Assembly (NCBI GenBank): GCA_963785075.1 | Contig: CAWATW010000001.1 | Span: 1-64,000 of the forward strand | From: JAOUGY01 sp963785075 | Lineage (GTDB): Bacteria > Actinomycetota > Acidimicrobiia > Spongiisociales > ZC4RG35 | Direction of reading: 5' to 3' | DNA length: 64,000 nt | Part shown: positions 54,374 through 63,361 of the stretch, in pieces | Layout: each line of letters starts with the position of its first letter | How positions within the stretch are numbered: the first letter of the stretch is position 1 | The notes under the pieces: generated by a model | What the model was told of the DNA's origin: nothing | Databases searched by the model: none | Seen by the model: the letters and a program-made list of their open reading frames with translations, nothing else | Made by a program: the position numbers and the translations under genes

Positions 54374-55239
54374 ATGCGCCGCCGCTGCTCGGCCTCCATC
54401 ATTGCCATTCTCATCGCAGCCACATTGGCCTGGCTCGGCTTCGCGTACGTCATCCCGGCGACCGAACTCGGCGCCTCCTGGGGACACTCCCGGGATGGCA
54501 GCGAAGCCACATCGCAGTTCGGTTCGTCTGCCGGCCGGCGGGCCGACGTGATCATGGTCGCCACGCTCCACCGTGACGGTGTGACGTGCCGTCGATCCCC
54601 CGAGACCTGGCAGTCGAGGACCTGTGCCGAGGAGGCGTCCATCGGATCGGCGAGGCGTTCGAGGGCTGTGAGCAGGTGAACGGCCTGACGCTGCTCACCA
54701 CGGAGGTCGAGCGGTTGCTCGATGTCGAGATCGATCACGCGGTGGCGATCGACATGGTCGGTTTCCAACGTACGATCGATGCGATCGGTGGGTATCACAT
54801 ATGCACCGACCACCCGCTGAGGGATCCGAAGTCGGGCTTGGACCTCGGACCAGGTCGCCACATCGCAGACGGCGACACCACGCTCGCCTGGATTCGGTCG
54901 AGACACACCCAGCGGCTTGTCGATGGCCGGTGGGAGCCGGTTCCCGCAGTGTCCGATCTCGCCCGCATGGAACGCGAACGCCGATTCCTGGTCGACATGT
55001 TCCGAAGGGTGGGCGAGGACGTGGGCATGGACGGCCTGCTGGACCTTGCAGGCGAAGTGGCGCCGTATGTGACGGTCGACGACGACCTCTCACTCCGCGA
55101 CGCGGCCAAGCTGGTTTGGCAGATGAGGGGGGACGAGGTGAGAACGGTCGAGATCCCTGTGGCCGATTACCGGCTCGACACCGGCGCCGCGATCCTCGTG
55201 CCGACGACCGACCCCTCGGAACTCGTCGGAGACCTGTGA
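54374..55239 (+). pseudogene. LytR-CpsA-Psr family protein with one frameshift
   Basis: The gene starts at ATG 54374 with a membrane anchor (SIIAILIAATLAWLGFAYV). The LCP domain follows: RRADVIMVATLHRDGV, then after a one-base shift near 54590 SIPRDLAVEDLC, HRIGEAFEGCEQVNGLTLLTTEVERLLDVEIDHAVAIDMVGFQRTIDAIGGYHI, ADGDTTLAWIRSRHT and SDLARMERERRFLVDMFRR. LCP enzymes attach glycopolymers to peptidoglycan. All key Asp/Arg blocks survive and only one shift is present, so this is either a recent mutation or a sequence error; surrounding genes are intact. Confidence 0.8.
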
Positions 55240-55306
55240 AGCCGAACCGTGACGGACCCGTGTGCGGGCTGGTAGGTTCCCGATTCCCCTTTCAGGAGCG
55301 AGCGGA

Positions 55307-57601
55307 ATGTCGGAGCGGCGGCTGACGGTCACGCACTTCGGCGCGTTCGAGGTGGAGACCGATGGGTCGAACATCACGAGCGTTCATCCGTTCGCCAAGG
55401 ACCCCGATCCGTCACCGATCGGCCAGTCGCTGGAGGCGATCGGGCGCAACCGTGTGGCTCGACCTTCGATCCGCCGATCGTGGCTCGAGTCCGGACCCGG
55501 CACGAACAACCATCTGCGTGGGGTCGAGCCATTCATCGAAGTGGGTTGGGACACTGCGCTCGATCTGGTGGCGGCCGACATCGAGCGGGTGCGCTCGACC
55601 TTCGGCAACCAGTCGATGTTCGGTGGCTCGTACGGATGGGGGAGCGCCGGTCGCTTCCACCACGCTCAGAGTCAGATCCACAGGTTCATGTCGTGCATCG
55701 GCGGGCACACCACGAAGGTCGACACCTACTCCACGGCCGCAGCCTCGACCATCGTTCCCCATGTGGTGGGGACGCCCTGGTGGACCCTGCAGGCCAATTC
55801 CACTTCGTGGCCGGTGATCGCGGACCACACAGAACTGGTGGTTGCGTTCGGAGGGATACCACTCAAGAACTCGCAGGCGCAGCACGGCGGTCAAGGTCGG
55901 CATGCCCTCGGTGGCTGGCTCGAACGCGCTCGTGACAACGGGTGCCGCTTCGTGAACGTCTCGCCCGTTCGCGACGACCTGTTGGAGACCGTGACCGGCG
56001 AGTGGCTGGCTGCCCGGCCCGGGAGCGACGTGGCGATCATGCTGGGGATCCTTCACACGCTCGTGACGGTGAACATGGCGGACACCGGGTTCCTCGATCG
56101 GTACACCGTGGGATGGGACCGACTGCGGGCGTATGTGCTTGGAGAGAGCGATGGAGTGCCCAAGACGGCGGAGTGGGCGGCCGGCCTGAGCGAGCTTCCC
56201 GCCCCACGAATCCGGTCGCTGGCCAACGAAATGGCGTCCCATCGAACGATGGTCACGGCTTCATGGTCACTCCAACGTGCGCAGCACGGGGAGCAGGTCT
56301 ACTGGATGACGATGGCGCTGGCGTCGGCGCTGGGTCAGATCGGGTTGCCGGGCGGAGGTTTCGGGCTCGGATACGGCGCCATCGGCTCGATCGGAAACGG
56401 CGTCACGCGTCGTGCGCTCCCGTCGTTGCCGGTGCCGCCCAACCCGATCGACTCGTTCATCCCCGTCTCCCGAATCGCCGACATGCTGCTCGGCCCTGGA
56501 ACGCCGTTCACGTACGACGGCGGCACGTACACCTATCCGGACATCCATCTCGTGTACTGGGCGGGCGGCAACCCGTATCACCACCATCAAGACCTGAATC
56601 GGCTGTTGGCCGCCTGGCGCAAACCCGACACGATCGTGATCAACGAACCGTTCTGGACGCCCACGGCCAAACGCAGCGACGTGGTGTTTCCCACTACGAC
56701 CGCTCTCGAACGTGTCGACATCGGCGGTGCTCCGACCGACGATTTCGTGTTCTTCATGCCCCAGGTTGTTCCTCCGTTCGGGGAGGCGCGAGACGACTAC
56801 TCGGTGTTCTCCGAGCTGTCCGCCCGTCTCGGAGACGGCGACGCCTTCACGGAAGGGCGAGATGCCGGCGCCTGGGTTCGCCACATGTGGGGTCAGTTCC
56901 TCGATGCCCACCCCGACTATCCGCCGCTCGACGAACTCGAGCAGATCGGCTTCGTTCAGCATGTGGAAGACACGCCGGGCGAAGCGCACAAGGTGTTGTT
57001 CGACGAGTTCCGGGCCGACCCCGAGGCTCATCCTCTGGGCACGCCGTCGGGACGCATCGAGCTGTACTCCGAGGAGATCGCCGGGTTCGGACTCGACGAT
57101 TGCCCGGGGCACCCGACATGGTTCGAGCCGAGCGAATGGCTCGGTGCGGACGGCAGTCATCCTCTTCACCTCACCTCCAATCAGCCTGTCACCAGGCTGC
57201 ACAGTCAGCTCGACCACGGCGCCACCAGCCTCGACCGCAAGATCGACGGGCGTGAGCAGGCCAGGATGAACCCCGCCGACGCCGCAGCCAGGGGGATCGC
57301 CGACGGCGACGCCGTGCGCATATTCAACGATCGGGGTGCCTGCTTTGCCGGCGTCCGAATCTCCGACTCGCTCAGGGTCGGTGTGATCGAGCTGCCGACC
57401 GGGGCGTGGTTCGACCCCGAGGATCCCGCAACCCCCGGTTCGCCCTGTCTGCACGGCAATCCCAATGTGCTCACACGTGACATCGGAACATCGGGGCTGG
57501 CTCAAGGACCGACGGCGCACACGTGCATGGTCGAGGTCGAGCCGGCGACCGACCCGCCGCCGCCCCGTCCATTCGAACCGCCGGCCATCGTCGACCGGTG
57601 A
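55307..57601 (+). CDS. Molybdopterin oxidoreductase of the DMSO/TMAO/biotin-sulfoxide reductase type
   Basis: The ATG at 55307 (MSERRLTVTHFGAFEVE) follows a GGAGC site; the frame is open 45 bases further up. The 764-residue protein has no iron-sulfur Cys motif and no twin-arginine signal, as in cytoplasmic BisC-type enzymes. FGGSYGWGSAGRFHHAQSQIHRF contains the serine region that binds molybdenum in DMSO reductase. Further family segments are VYWAGGNPYHHHQDLNRL and TALERVDIGGAP. The C-terminal pterin-binding domain has LTSNQPVTRLHSQLDH and GNPNVLTRD. It probably reduces an S- or N-oxide; no partner gene is adjacent. Confidence 0.9.
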   Translation: MSERRLTVTHFGAFEVETDGSNITSVHPFAKDPDPSPIGQSLEAIGRNRVARPSIRRSWLESGPGTNNHLRGVEPFIEVGWDTALDLVAADIERVRSTFGNQSMFGGSYGWGSAGRFHHAQSQIHRFMSCIGGHTTKVDTYSTAAASTIVPHVVGTPWWTLQANSTSWPVIADHTELVVAFGGIPLKNSQAQHGGQGRHALGGWLERARDNGCRFVNVSPVRDDLLETVTGEWLAARPGSDVAIMLGILHTLVTVNMADTGFLDRYTVGWDRLRAYVLGESDGVPKTAEWAAGLSELPAPRIRSLANEMASHRTMVTASWSLQRAQHGEQVYWMTMALASALGQIGLPGGGFGLGYGAIGSIGNGVTRRALPSLPVPPNPIDSFIPVSRIADMLLGPGTPFTYDGGTYTYPDIHLVYWAGGNPYHHHQDLNRLLAAWRKPDTIVINEPFWTPTAKRSDVVFPTTTALERVDIGGAPTDDFVFFMPQVVPPFGEARDDYSVFSELSARLGDGDAFTEGRDAGAWVRHMWGQFLDAHPDYPPLDELEQIGFVQHVEDTPGEAHKVLFDEFRADPEAHPLGTPSGRIELYSEEIAGFGLDDCPGHPTWFEPSEWLGADGSHPLHLTSNQPVTRLHSQLDHGATSLDRKIDGREQARMNPADAAARGIADGDAVRIFNDRGACFAGVRISDSLRVGVIELPTGAWFDPEDPATPGSPCLHGNPNVLTRDIGTSGLAQGPTAHTCMVEVEPATDPPPPRPFEPPAIVDR

Positions 57602-57611
57602 TGGTGCGACT

Positions 57612-58046
57612 TCAGCCCAGGAGGGCCGCCAACCGGTCGTAGTCGCCGTCGACCGAGCGTTGCGCCAACCGTCGTGTGAGAGGAGTCACGGCTTTCATGA
57701 TGCCGCCCGGCCCACCGGAGATCTCCGCGGACACCCGGCACGACCACTCGTCGATGGGCTCCACCGTGCGGGTGACGGTGATCGGGAACGTGCTCTCGAT
57801 GGTTTCGATGGTCATCGAGGCACCTGGCGTGTGCTCGGTGACGACGAACTTCGAAGAAATGGTTCGGCCGAGGAACGAAGCCTCTTGGAGGTAGACCGAG
57901 CCTTTGCCGATGGGATCAGGCGTTTCCCACTCGCACCGGCGCATGCCGGACTGCCACTTGGGGTTGTTGGAGGCGTCGAAGAAGAACTCGGCCACCTCTG
58001 CTTGCGGCCGGGAAACCACTCGTGTGGCGTGGAGTCGCATGCTCAT
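57612..58046 (-). CDS. SRPBCC (START/AHSA1-like) family protein
   Basis: The start at 58046 overlaps the stop of the preceding SRPBCC gene (ATGA). The 144-residue protein begins RLHATRVVSRPQAEVAEFFFDASNNPKWQSGM, typical of polyketide-cyclase-like SRPBCC proteins with the W-x-x-G turn, and continues TPGASMTIETIESTFPITVTRTVEPID. It is the last gene of an arsR-led operon; the ligand is unknown. Confidence 0.82.
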   Translation of the reverse strand: MSMRLHATRVVSRPQAEVAEFFFDASNNPKWQSGMRRCEWETPDPIGKGSVYLQEASFLGRTISSKFVVTEHTPGASMTIETIESTFPITVTRTVEPIDEWSCRVSAEISGGPGGIMKAVTPLTRRLAQRSVDGDYDRLAALLG

Positions 58047-58462
58047 GGCGTATCCGGTCCAGGATCTCCTCCGGATGCTGCCACTCCGAGGCGCCCGAGA
58101 TAGCGAGACCAACCTTCGACGTGAAGATCGAAAGCCGCCGGGCCGGGCAGGCCGTCGTGCACCAGGCGGACGATCGTGGCACCGTCACGGGCGGTGAACG
58201 TCACCTCGACCCTGCTGGAACCGGGCGGGATCTCCGGGTCGCCCTCCCATCCCCATGTGAAGACCACCCGGTTCGGAGGGTCCACGATCTCGAACTCGCC
58301 GGATGCGAAATGGCCGTGGGGTGCCCGGATCCGGTAGATGCCTCCTGGGCGGGGCTCCAGAGTTGCGTCGACTCCCATCCATCGGGAGTAGCGGGCTTCG
58401 TCGGTGAAATAGCCGAATACCGTTGCGGGTGAGGCTTCTATGCGTCGCTCGAGTTCGATCAT
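58043..58462 (-). CDS. AHSA1/SRPBCC-type protein
   Basis: The 139-residue protein begins MIELERRIEASPATVFGYFTDEARYSRWMG and continues HFASGEFEIVDPPNRVVFTWGWEG and SRVEVTFTARDGATIVRLVHDGL. This is the AHSA1 branch often encoded beside ArsR regulators. Its start overlaps the arsR stop by four bases, so translation is coupled. It may bind a small hydrophobic ligand; no enzyme activity can be claimed. Confidence 0.88.
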   Translation of the reverse strand: MIELERRIEASPATVFGYFTDEARYSRWMGVDATLEPRPGGIYRIRAPHGHFASGEFEIVDPPNRVVFTWGWEGDPEIPPGSSRVEVTFTARDGATIVRLVHDGLPGPAAFDLHVEGWSRYLGRLGVAASGGDPGPDTP

Positions 58463-58767
58463 TCGGCTGCCTCCTCGGATTCGGCGAGCTCGGCGAGGTG
58501 GTCGAGATCGGCGTTCCACATCTGCGCCAGCACGGCCTCGAGTGGGCCGAGGGTGGCCGAATCGGTCGAATAGATCCGCCTTCGGCCGTCGCGACGTTCG
58601 TTGATCAGTCCGGCGCCTTTGAGCACGGCGAGGTGCTGTGAGATCGCCGGCCAGCTGACGTCGAACTCGTCGGCGAGGGCACCGGCGCTCATCTCCCGGT
58701 TGAGAACGAGGCGGAGGATGCGACGCCGGCGTTCCGATGCCACGGCAGGGAGAACTGAAGGATCCAT
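58459..58767 (-). CDS. ArsR-family transcription regulator
   Basis: The 102-residue winged-helix protein reads VASERRRRILRLVLNREMSAGALADEFDVSWPAISQHLAVLKGAGLINERRDGRRRIYS. No metal-binding CXC motif is present, as in the ArsR subgroup linked to AHSA1 genes, which probably senses an organic ligand or the partner protein. The divergent intergenic region has two matching palindromes, its likely operators. It leads the operon of two SRPBCC genes. Confidence 0.9.
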   Translation of the reverse strand: MDPSVLPAVASERRRRILRLVLNREMSAGALADEFDVSWPAISQHLAVLKGAGLINERRDGRRRIYSTDSATLGPLEAVLAQMWNADLDHLAELAESEEAAE

Positions 58768-58773
58768 CCGAAT

Positions 58774-58799
58774 TCATTTAAGCACATCACGAAATGAGG
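58774..58799. promoter_or_regulatory. Operator-like palindrome 1
   Basis: TCATTTAAG and GAAATGAGG are the outer parts of a 26-base box with CATTT..AAATG dyad symmetry. It lies 7 bases from the arsR start codon on one side and upstream of the SRPBCC gene on the other. The same arrangement recurs at 58808-58833. Confidence 0.7.
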
Positions 58800-58807
58800 T
58801 GGTACTC

Positions 58808-58833
58808 TCATTTAAGAAGCGACTGAAATGAGG
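58808..58833. promoter_or_regulatory. Operator-like palindrome 2
   Basis: This is a second 26-base box with the same outer parts (TCATTTAAG and GAAATGAGG) and a different centre, 34 bases (just over three helical turns) from the first. It covers the start of the ribosome site of the gene at 58838, so a bound regulator could block that gene as well as its own. Confidence 0.7.
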
Positions 58834-58837
58834 AGCT

Positions 58838-59266
58838 ATGTCACGTGAGATCGTGCTTGCCATGGAGACGACGGCGACGGCGAGCGATGTGTTCGCTGCC
58901 ATCACGACCCAGGAAGGCCTGGCCGCCTTCTGGACCTCCGATGTCGACGCCCACCCCGAGGTGGGGGGCGAGCTCCGGCTCGGATTCGCGGAGGCGCCGG
59001 TGGATCTGAACATGATCGTCACGGCCCTCGACAGCCCGCAGCGCGTGGAGTGGGAGTGTCCGGGACCGTGGCCCTCGTGGGTGGGGACCCGCATCGAGTG
59101 GTCGATCATCGATGACCGACCAACCGCGGTGTTGTTCGCCCATCGAAGGTGGGCAGACACGACCGAAGATGGCGAGTTGGGATCGGTGGCCATGGCCTGG
59201 GCCCGGATCCTCCTGGCACTGGTGTCCTACGTCGAGACCGGAGATCCTGCGCCTGCATTGGGCTGA
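58838..59266 (+). CDS. SRPBCC-family protein, divergent from arsR
   Basis: The ATG follows GAGGAGCT. The 142-residue protein reads EIVLAMETTATASDVFAAITTQEGLAAFWTSDVDAHPEVGGELRLGF and RVEWECPGPWPSWVGTRIEWSI, an AHSA1-like SRPBCC fold. Shared operators imply co-control with the two SRPBCC genes on the other strand, giving three proteins of one fold in a single regulon. Confidence 0.85.
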   Translation: MSREIVLAMETTATASDVFAAITTQEGLAAFWTSDVDAHPEVGGELRLGFAEAPVDLNMIVTALDSPQRVEWECPGPWPSWVGTRIEWSIIDDRPTAVLFAHRRWADTTEDGELGSVAMAWARILLALVSYVETGDPAPALG

Positions 59267-59487
59267 GGACCCTCGGCGTCTCCGCCGCGGCTTCAACGTC
59301 TGCATCGTTGACTCGTGCCGAGAGTATTCCCCCCATGTATGGGTCGATCGACCCAAATCGAGAGATATCACGTATCTCCGGCGGATTCCCCCTGTCCGGG
59401 TGATGCCCGACGAACTAATGTCGCATAGTGGACATTTGGCCCTGTGGGGCGGCGCCGATGTGGTATCGGGAGCGTGGGAGGAAACGG

Positions 59488-61560
59488 ATGGGAGTGGTCA
59501 TGGGCGATGCTCACGTGTGGAGGGGTGGTGTGAACCAACGCAGAGCCGGCGCGTTGCTGGTCGTGTTGGTCATGTTGTTCGGGATGATCGGGTGGTCGGC
59601 ACCGGCCGCCGATGCTGCGGCCGGTGTGACCCTTTTGCATCAATCCGATTTCACCTACGGGACCTATGTGATCGATGAGCCAGGCAATTATCGGCTGGCG
59701 GAGGACATCAGCTTCAACCCGAACTCGCCCGCCACGTTGACGGCTGCAGTTCGGAGCGGTGTGATCCCACCCGATCTGGCGATGGCGATGGAACTCGGCG
59801 ATCCGGTTGACGCATATCACGCCGGAATGCCCCTCTTCACCCAGCTCGCCCCCGAGGGGGTGGCCGACTTCACGCCCGGCGGACCACTCGACGCTCGCTA
59901 CGACCCGGCGGCGTACGGGGTCGGCTTCTTTGCGGCGATCGTCATCACGGCTGACGACGTCGTGCTCGACCTCGCCGGCCACACCATCCAGCAGAGCGCA
60001 GAGCATGCGCTGCTCCAGAGGTTCTTCGCTGTGATCGAGTTGGCCGACCAGCCGTTCGTCCCCGGTCAGGGACCGGCTTCCTTCGGCACCGAGCTCGCTG
60101 CGGCACACAACGTGACGATCAAGAACGGCACGATCGGCCGCAGCTCGCACCATGGCATCCATGGAAACGCCAACAGCGACGTCACGGTCAGTGGTGTCAC
60201 CTTCGACGGTTACGAGGTCGCGGCAGTCGCGTTGAACGGTGTGGACGGCCTGAACGTTCGGAATGTCACCGCACGTAATCGAAAGGACGTCCCGGTGCTC
60301 GGGACGTTCTCGTCTGCGAGGTTCATCCAGGCATACGTCGACCATCTCGTCCGTACGGGATCGACCACCACCCTCACGGTGGATGGCGTGCCGCTGTCGG
60401 CCGCCGATGTCCAGGCGAGACTTCGCCAGTCGATCAACGACACCCATCACGACCTGGTCGTGTCACCACACATGGTCGACGGTCGGCCCCAGATAGACGC
60501 TGCCACCCATCCCGAGGAATACGCGGTCTTCAACAACCCGCTCGGGTTGCTCGACGGCAACTCGTACTCGTTCGTGGTGAACAACCTCGGGGTCGCAGTC
60601 AACGGCTTCCCGAACGTCCCTGATGGCGTGACCAAGATCCCGTCACGTGACATCGTGTTCACCAACGTCAAGGTGTTCGACCAAGAGGCGTTCATCAACG
60701 AGGTGGTCGCGCTCGACGCCGGTGGGACGGCCGCGATCGACCCCGTTGGAGCTGTGTTCCAGCTCCGGAATCTCCACCCGGACACCGGTGCACCGATCAC
60801 CATCTCCAGCACCGATGACGCCGTGGCCGAGTACACCGGCAACCCTGTGGCGAACGCTCAGGCGCTGGTGGCCAAGGCAGCGGCCAACGGCGACTTCGGA
60901 AGCGCGCATCTCGACATCACAAGGCTCAACATCCCCGCTGCTGTGATCGATTGGGTGGAGAACCAGCCCGGGTCCGAGACGTTGGGTGACATCGGCGCCG
61001 ATTGGTACTGCAACGGCGACTCGATGTTCCATGTGAACAAGGGTGTCATCGCCTACAAGATGGACGCCGCAATCAACGTTCGACTCAACCGGACGAGCGT
61101 CGACGGCCTGGTCAACCTCGGCGTAGAGGGGTCGACGATGTGCGGCGAGTATCTCCATGACTTCTCGCACCCGCTGGCCAATCTCTACGGCTACGGCGGT
61201 TCCACCGTCCGCGCATACACGTTCGCCGGTTCGGAGAACGTCGTCGTGGCGAACGCCGACGCCCACAATCTGCATGCCGCCGAGGGTCCGGCGATCGGAT
61301 TCCACGTGATGACCGACTCCAGGAAGGTGAGATTCGCCAACTCGGTGGTCCGCAATGTCGAAGCCGGCCACGGCGTGCCGCTCTCTGGCGGAAGCACCGA
61401 GGAGCCCATGGCGATCGGTTTCCGGGTGTCCGAAGACGCCCAGCGTGTGGTCATCGTCCGTGGATGCGCCACCGGGCTCGACGGAGACGGCGGCAGTTGG
61501 TTCGTATACGACGATGGAGGCTCGCCAACCGTCGTTGCTCCGTGTCGGGCGAATCGGTGA
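59488..61560 (+). CDS. Large secreted right-handed beta-helix protein
   Basis: The ATG at 59488 has GGGAGG at proper spacing. The 690-residue protein has an N-terminal signal peptide (ALLVVLVMLFGMIGWSAPAADA). Parallel beta-helix repeats follow (VVLDLAGHTIQQSA, NVTIKNGTIGRSSHHGIHGN, DVTVSGVTFDGYEVAAVALNGVDGLNVRNVTARN, and late coils NVVVANADAHNLHAAEG and KVRFANSVVRNVEAGHG). A ~270-residue non-helix insertion lies in the middle. Beta-helix exoproteins are often polysaccharide lyases or glycosidases, but no catalytic site is recognisable. The next gene begins inside its 3' end. Confidence 0.8.
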   Translation: MGVVMGDAHVWRGGVNQRRAGALLVVLVMLFGMIGWSAPAADAAAGVTLLHQSDFTYGTYVIDEPGNYRLAEDISFNPNSPATLTAAVRSGVIPPDLAMAMELGDPVDAYHAGMPLFTQLAPEGVADFTPGGPLDARYDPAAYGVGFFAAIVITADDVVLDLAGHTIQQSAEHALLQRFFAVIELADQPFVPGQGPASFGTELAAAHNVTIKNGTIGRSSHHGIHGNANSDVTVSGVTFDGYEVAAVALNGVDGLNVRNVTARNRKDVPVLGTFSSARFIQAYVDHLVRTGSTTTLTVDGVPLSAADVQARLRQSINDTHHDLVVSPHMVDGRPQIDAATHPEEYAVFNNPLGLLDGNSYSFVVNNLGVAVNGFPNVPDGVTKIPSRDIVFTNVKVFDQEAFINEVVALDAGGTAAIDPVGAVFQLRNLHPDTGAPITISSTDDAVAEYTGNPVANAQALVAKAAANGDFGSAHLDITRLNIPAAVIDWVENQPGSETLGDIGADWYCNGDSMFHVNKGVIAYKMDAAINVRLNRTSVDGLVNLGVEGSTMCGEYLHDFSHPLANLYGYGGSTVRAYTFAGSENVVVANADAHNLHAAEGPAIGFHVMTDSRKVRFANSVVRNVEAGHGVPLSGGSTEEPMAIGFRVSEDAQRVVIVRGCATGLDGDGGSWFVYDDGGSPTVVAPCRANR

Positions 61561-62080
61561 CCACGTAGGACGGGGGCTGCAGGCGGTGGCGACCACGGCG
61601 CAGCTCCGACACTCGTTGCGCATGCTGCTGCTCGATGGGCGCCGTCCCCAAGATGCTCTGCGGGCGCTCTCGTCGGTCACAACCGTCGACGCCACCGCGC
61701 TCTGTGCGACGGTGTTGTGCGTCGAGGTGGATCGGCAATCGCATCGCGTGGAAATCGCGTCGGTCGGTCACATGCCGCGTGTGCTCGTGACATCCACCGG
61801 GTCTCGTCTGGCGCCGGTGCAGGCGGGCCCACCGCTCGGTCTCACGAGCCACTATCCGCGCGCGTGCACGGTGGAAGTCGGCGAGCAAGATGCATTCGTG
61901 ATCTACACCGATGTGGTGGTGGAACGTCGTGATCGCACGATCGACGAATCCTTCGAACTCTTGACCACGACACTGGGTGCGGCGGGACCGCACCCCGACT
62001 CGATGGCCTCGGCGTTGATCGCTCTCGCAGGAGATGCCGATGACGACGCCACCTTCGTGATCATCGGGCCCCGCTCCTGA
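61514..62080 (+). CDS. SpoIIE/PP2C-type phosphatase domain, short at the N-terminus
   Basis: The start is unclear: Met at 61514 overlaps the beta-helix gene by 47 bases. The 188-residue product has GDHVGRGLQAVATTAQLRHSLRMLLLDGRRPQDALRALSSV, VLCVEVDRQSHRVEIASVGHMPRVLVT, AFVIYTDVVVERRD and a final DDDATFVII. This is the core of a SpoIIE-like phosphatase (pattern 'GDvsGhG..Aa', 'aGHpPpll', 'DD.tlvv'). The first strands with the metal-binding GGD motif are missing, so it may be inactive or a fragment. The kinase that follows suggests a link to signalling. Confidence 0.7.
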   Translation: MEARQPSLLRVGRIGDHVGRGLQAVATTAQLRHSLRMLLLDGRRPQDALRALSSVTTVDATALCATVLCVEVDRQSHRVEIASVGHMPRVLVTSTGSRLAPVQAGPPLGLTSHYPRACTVEVGEQDAFVIYTDVVVERRDRTIDESFELLTTTLGAAGPHPDSMASALIALAGDADDDATFVIIGPRS

Positions 62081-62159
62081 GAGGGCGCCGCAGCTGGGAT
62101 GTCCGACCGGGCTCGAGACGAATTGGGTCGGTATCGCCCCGATGTACCCTTACTGACCG

Positions 62160-63350
62160 ATGACGGCCGCCGATCCAACCGATGACGAGGCCAGACGACT
62201 GGCCGAGCTCCACGAATACGACATCCTCGACTCCGTTTCGGAGGAGGCCTTCGACGCAATCACGTACCTCGCGTCCCAGATCTGCGATGTGCCGATCGCA
62301 CTGATCAGCATCGTCGACAAGGACCGCCAGTGGTTCAAGAGCAGGGTGGGCCTCGAGGCCTCCGAGACCCACCGCGATCTCGCCTTCTGTGCTCACGCCA
62401 TCCACGACCCGCTCGCCATGATGGTCGTGCCGGACGCGACCGCCGACGACCGATTCGCCGGCAATCCGCTGGTGACCGACGACCCCTCGATCCGGTTCTA
62501 TGCCGGAGCGCCGCTGCGCACCCGAACGGGGAACGCCCTTGGAACGTTGTGCGTGATCGACCGCAAACCCCGCAGCCTCACACCGGAACAAGAACGTGCG
62601 CTCAGGGCACTGTCGCTTCAGGTGATGGCATTGCTCGACTTGAGGCGCACCGTCGCCGAGCTCGAGGAGAAGCGGCGGGCCCTCGAGGAGGCCACCCGCC
62701 AGCGTGACAGCTTGATGGCGATGGTCTCGCACGAGATCCGGATGCCGCTGAGTGTGGTGATCGGTTACATCGAGCTGCTCCGTACCTCCGAAGACCTCGA
62801 GGCGCCGACTCGGAACGAGATGCTCGATGTGACGGCAAGGCAAGCAGGCGACGTTCTTGGCCTGATCGAGGACCTCCTGGTGGTCTCGAGGGGCGACACC
62901 GATTCGTTGAAGGTCGATTCGATCCATGTCGACCTCGACCGCGCCGTGGCCCAGGTATTGGAGGGACTCGACGATGAGCAACGTCGATTGTGGGAGGTGC
63001 GGACTTCGGGTGCATCCGCCCTGGGAGACCCGGCGCGGGTCAGGCAGGTGGTTCGCAACCTCGTCGTCAATGCCCACCGGTATGGCGGTCCCCGGGTCGA
63101 GGTGGCGACCACGACCGACGGCACTACATCTCATGTGCTGGTGTCCGATGACGGCGATGGCGTCCCTGTCGAGGACAGAGACCGGATCTTCGAGCCCTTC
63201 ACACGCTCGGAGCGGTCGAGGGAGGCGGTCGGCTCGATCGGCCTTGGCCTGTCGATCGCACGAATGCTGGCCGAACGGATGGGCGGATCACTCACCTACC
63301 GCTACGAGGGTGGTCACAGCATCTTCGATCTAGCCCTGTCCACCGCCTGA
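62160..63350 (+). CDS. Soluble GAF-domain histidine kinase
   Basis: The 396-residue protein has no membrane segment. Residues 1-165 form a GAF domain (RRLAELHEYDILDSVSEEAFDAITYLASQICDVPIALISIVDKDRQWFKS, FYAGAPLRTRTGNALGTLCVID). A coiled coil follows (TVAELEEKRRALEEATRQRD). The kinase core has phospho-acceptor His in MVSHEIRMPLSVVIGYIEL and ATPase boxes NLVVNAHRYGG, DDGDGVPVEDR and GLGLSIARMLAERMGG. No regulator gene is adjacent. The phosphatase-like gene just upstream may work in the same pathway. Confidence 0.9.
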   Translation: MTAADPTDDEARRLAELHEYDILDSVSEEAFDAITYLASQICDVPIALISIVDKDRQWFKSRVGLEASETHRDLAFCAHAIHDPLAMMVVPDATADDRFAGNPLVTDDPSIRFYAGAPLRTRTGNALGTLCVIDRKPRSLTPEQERALRALSLQVMALLDLRRTVAELEEKRRALEEATRQRDSLMAMVSHEIRMPLSVVIGYIELLRTSEDLEAPTRNEMLDVTARQAGDVLGLIEDLLVVSRGDTDSLKVDSIHVDLDRAVAQVLEGLDDEQRRLWEVRTSGASALGDPARVRQVVRNLVVNAHRYGGPRVEVATTTDGTTSHVLVSDDGDGVPVEDRDRIFEPFTRSERSREAVGSIGLGLSIARMLAERMGGSLTYRYEGGHSIFDLALSTA

Positions 63351-63361
63351 CACCACCCGAG

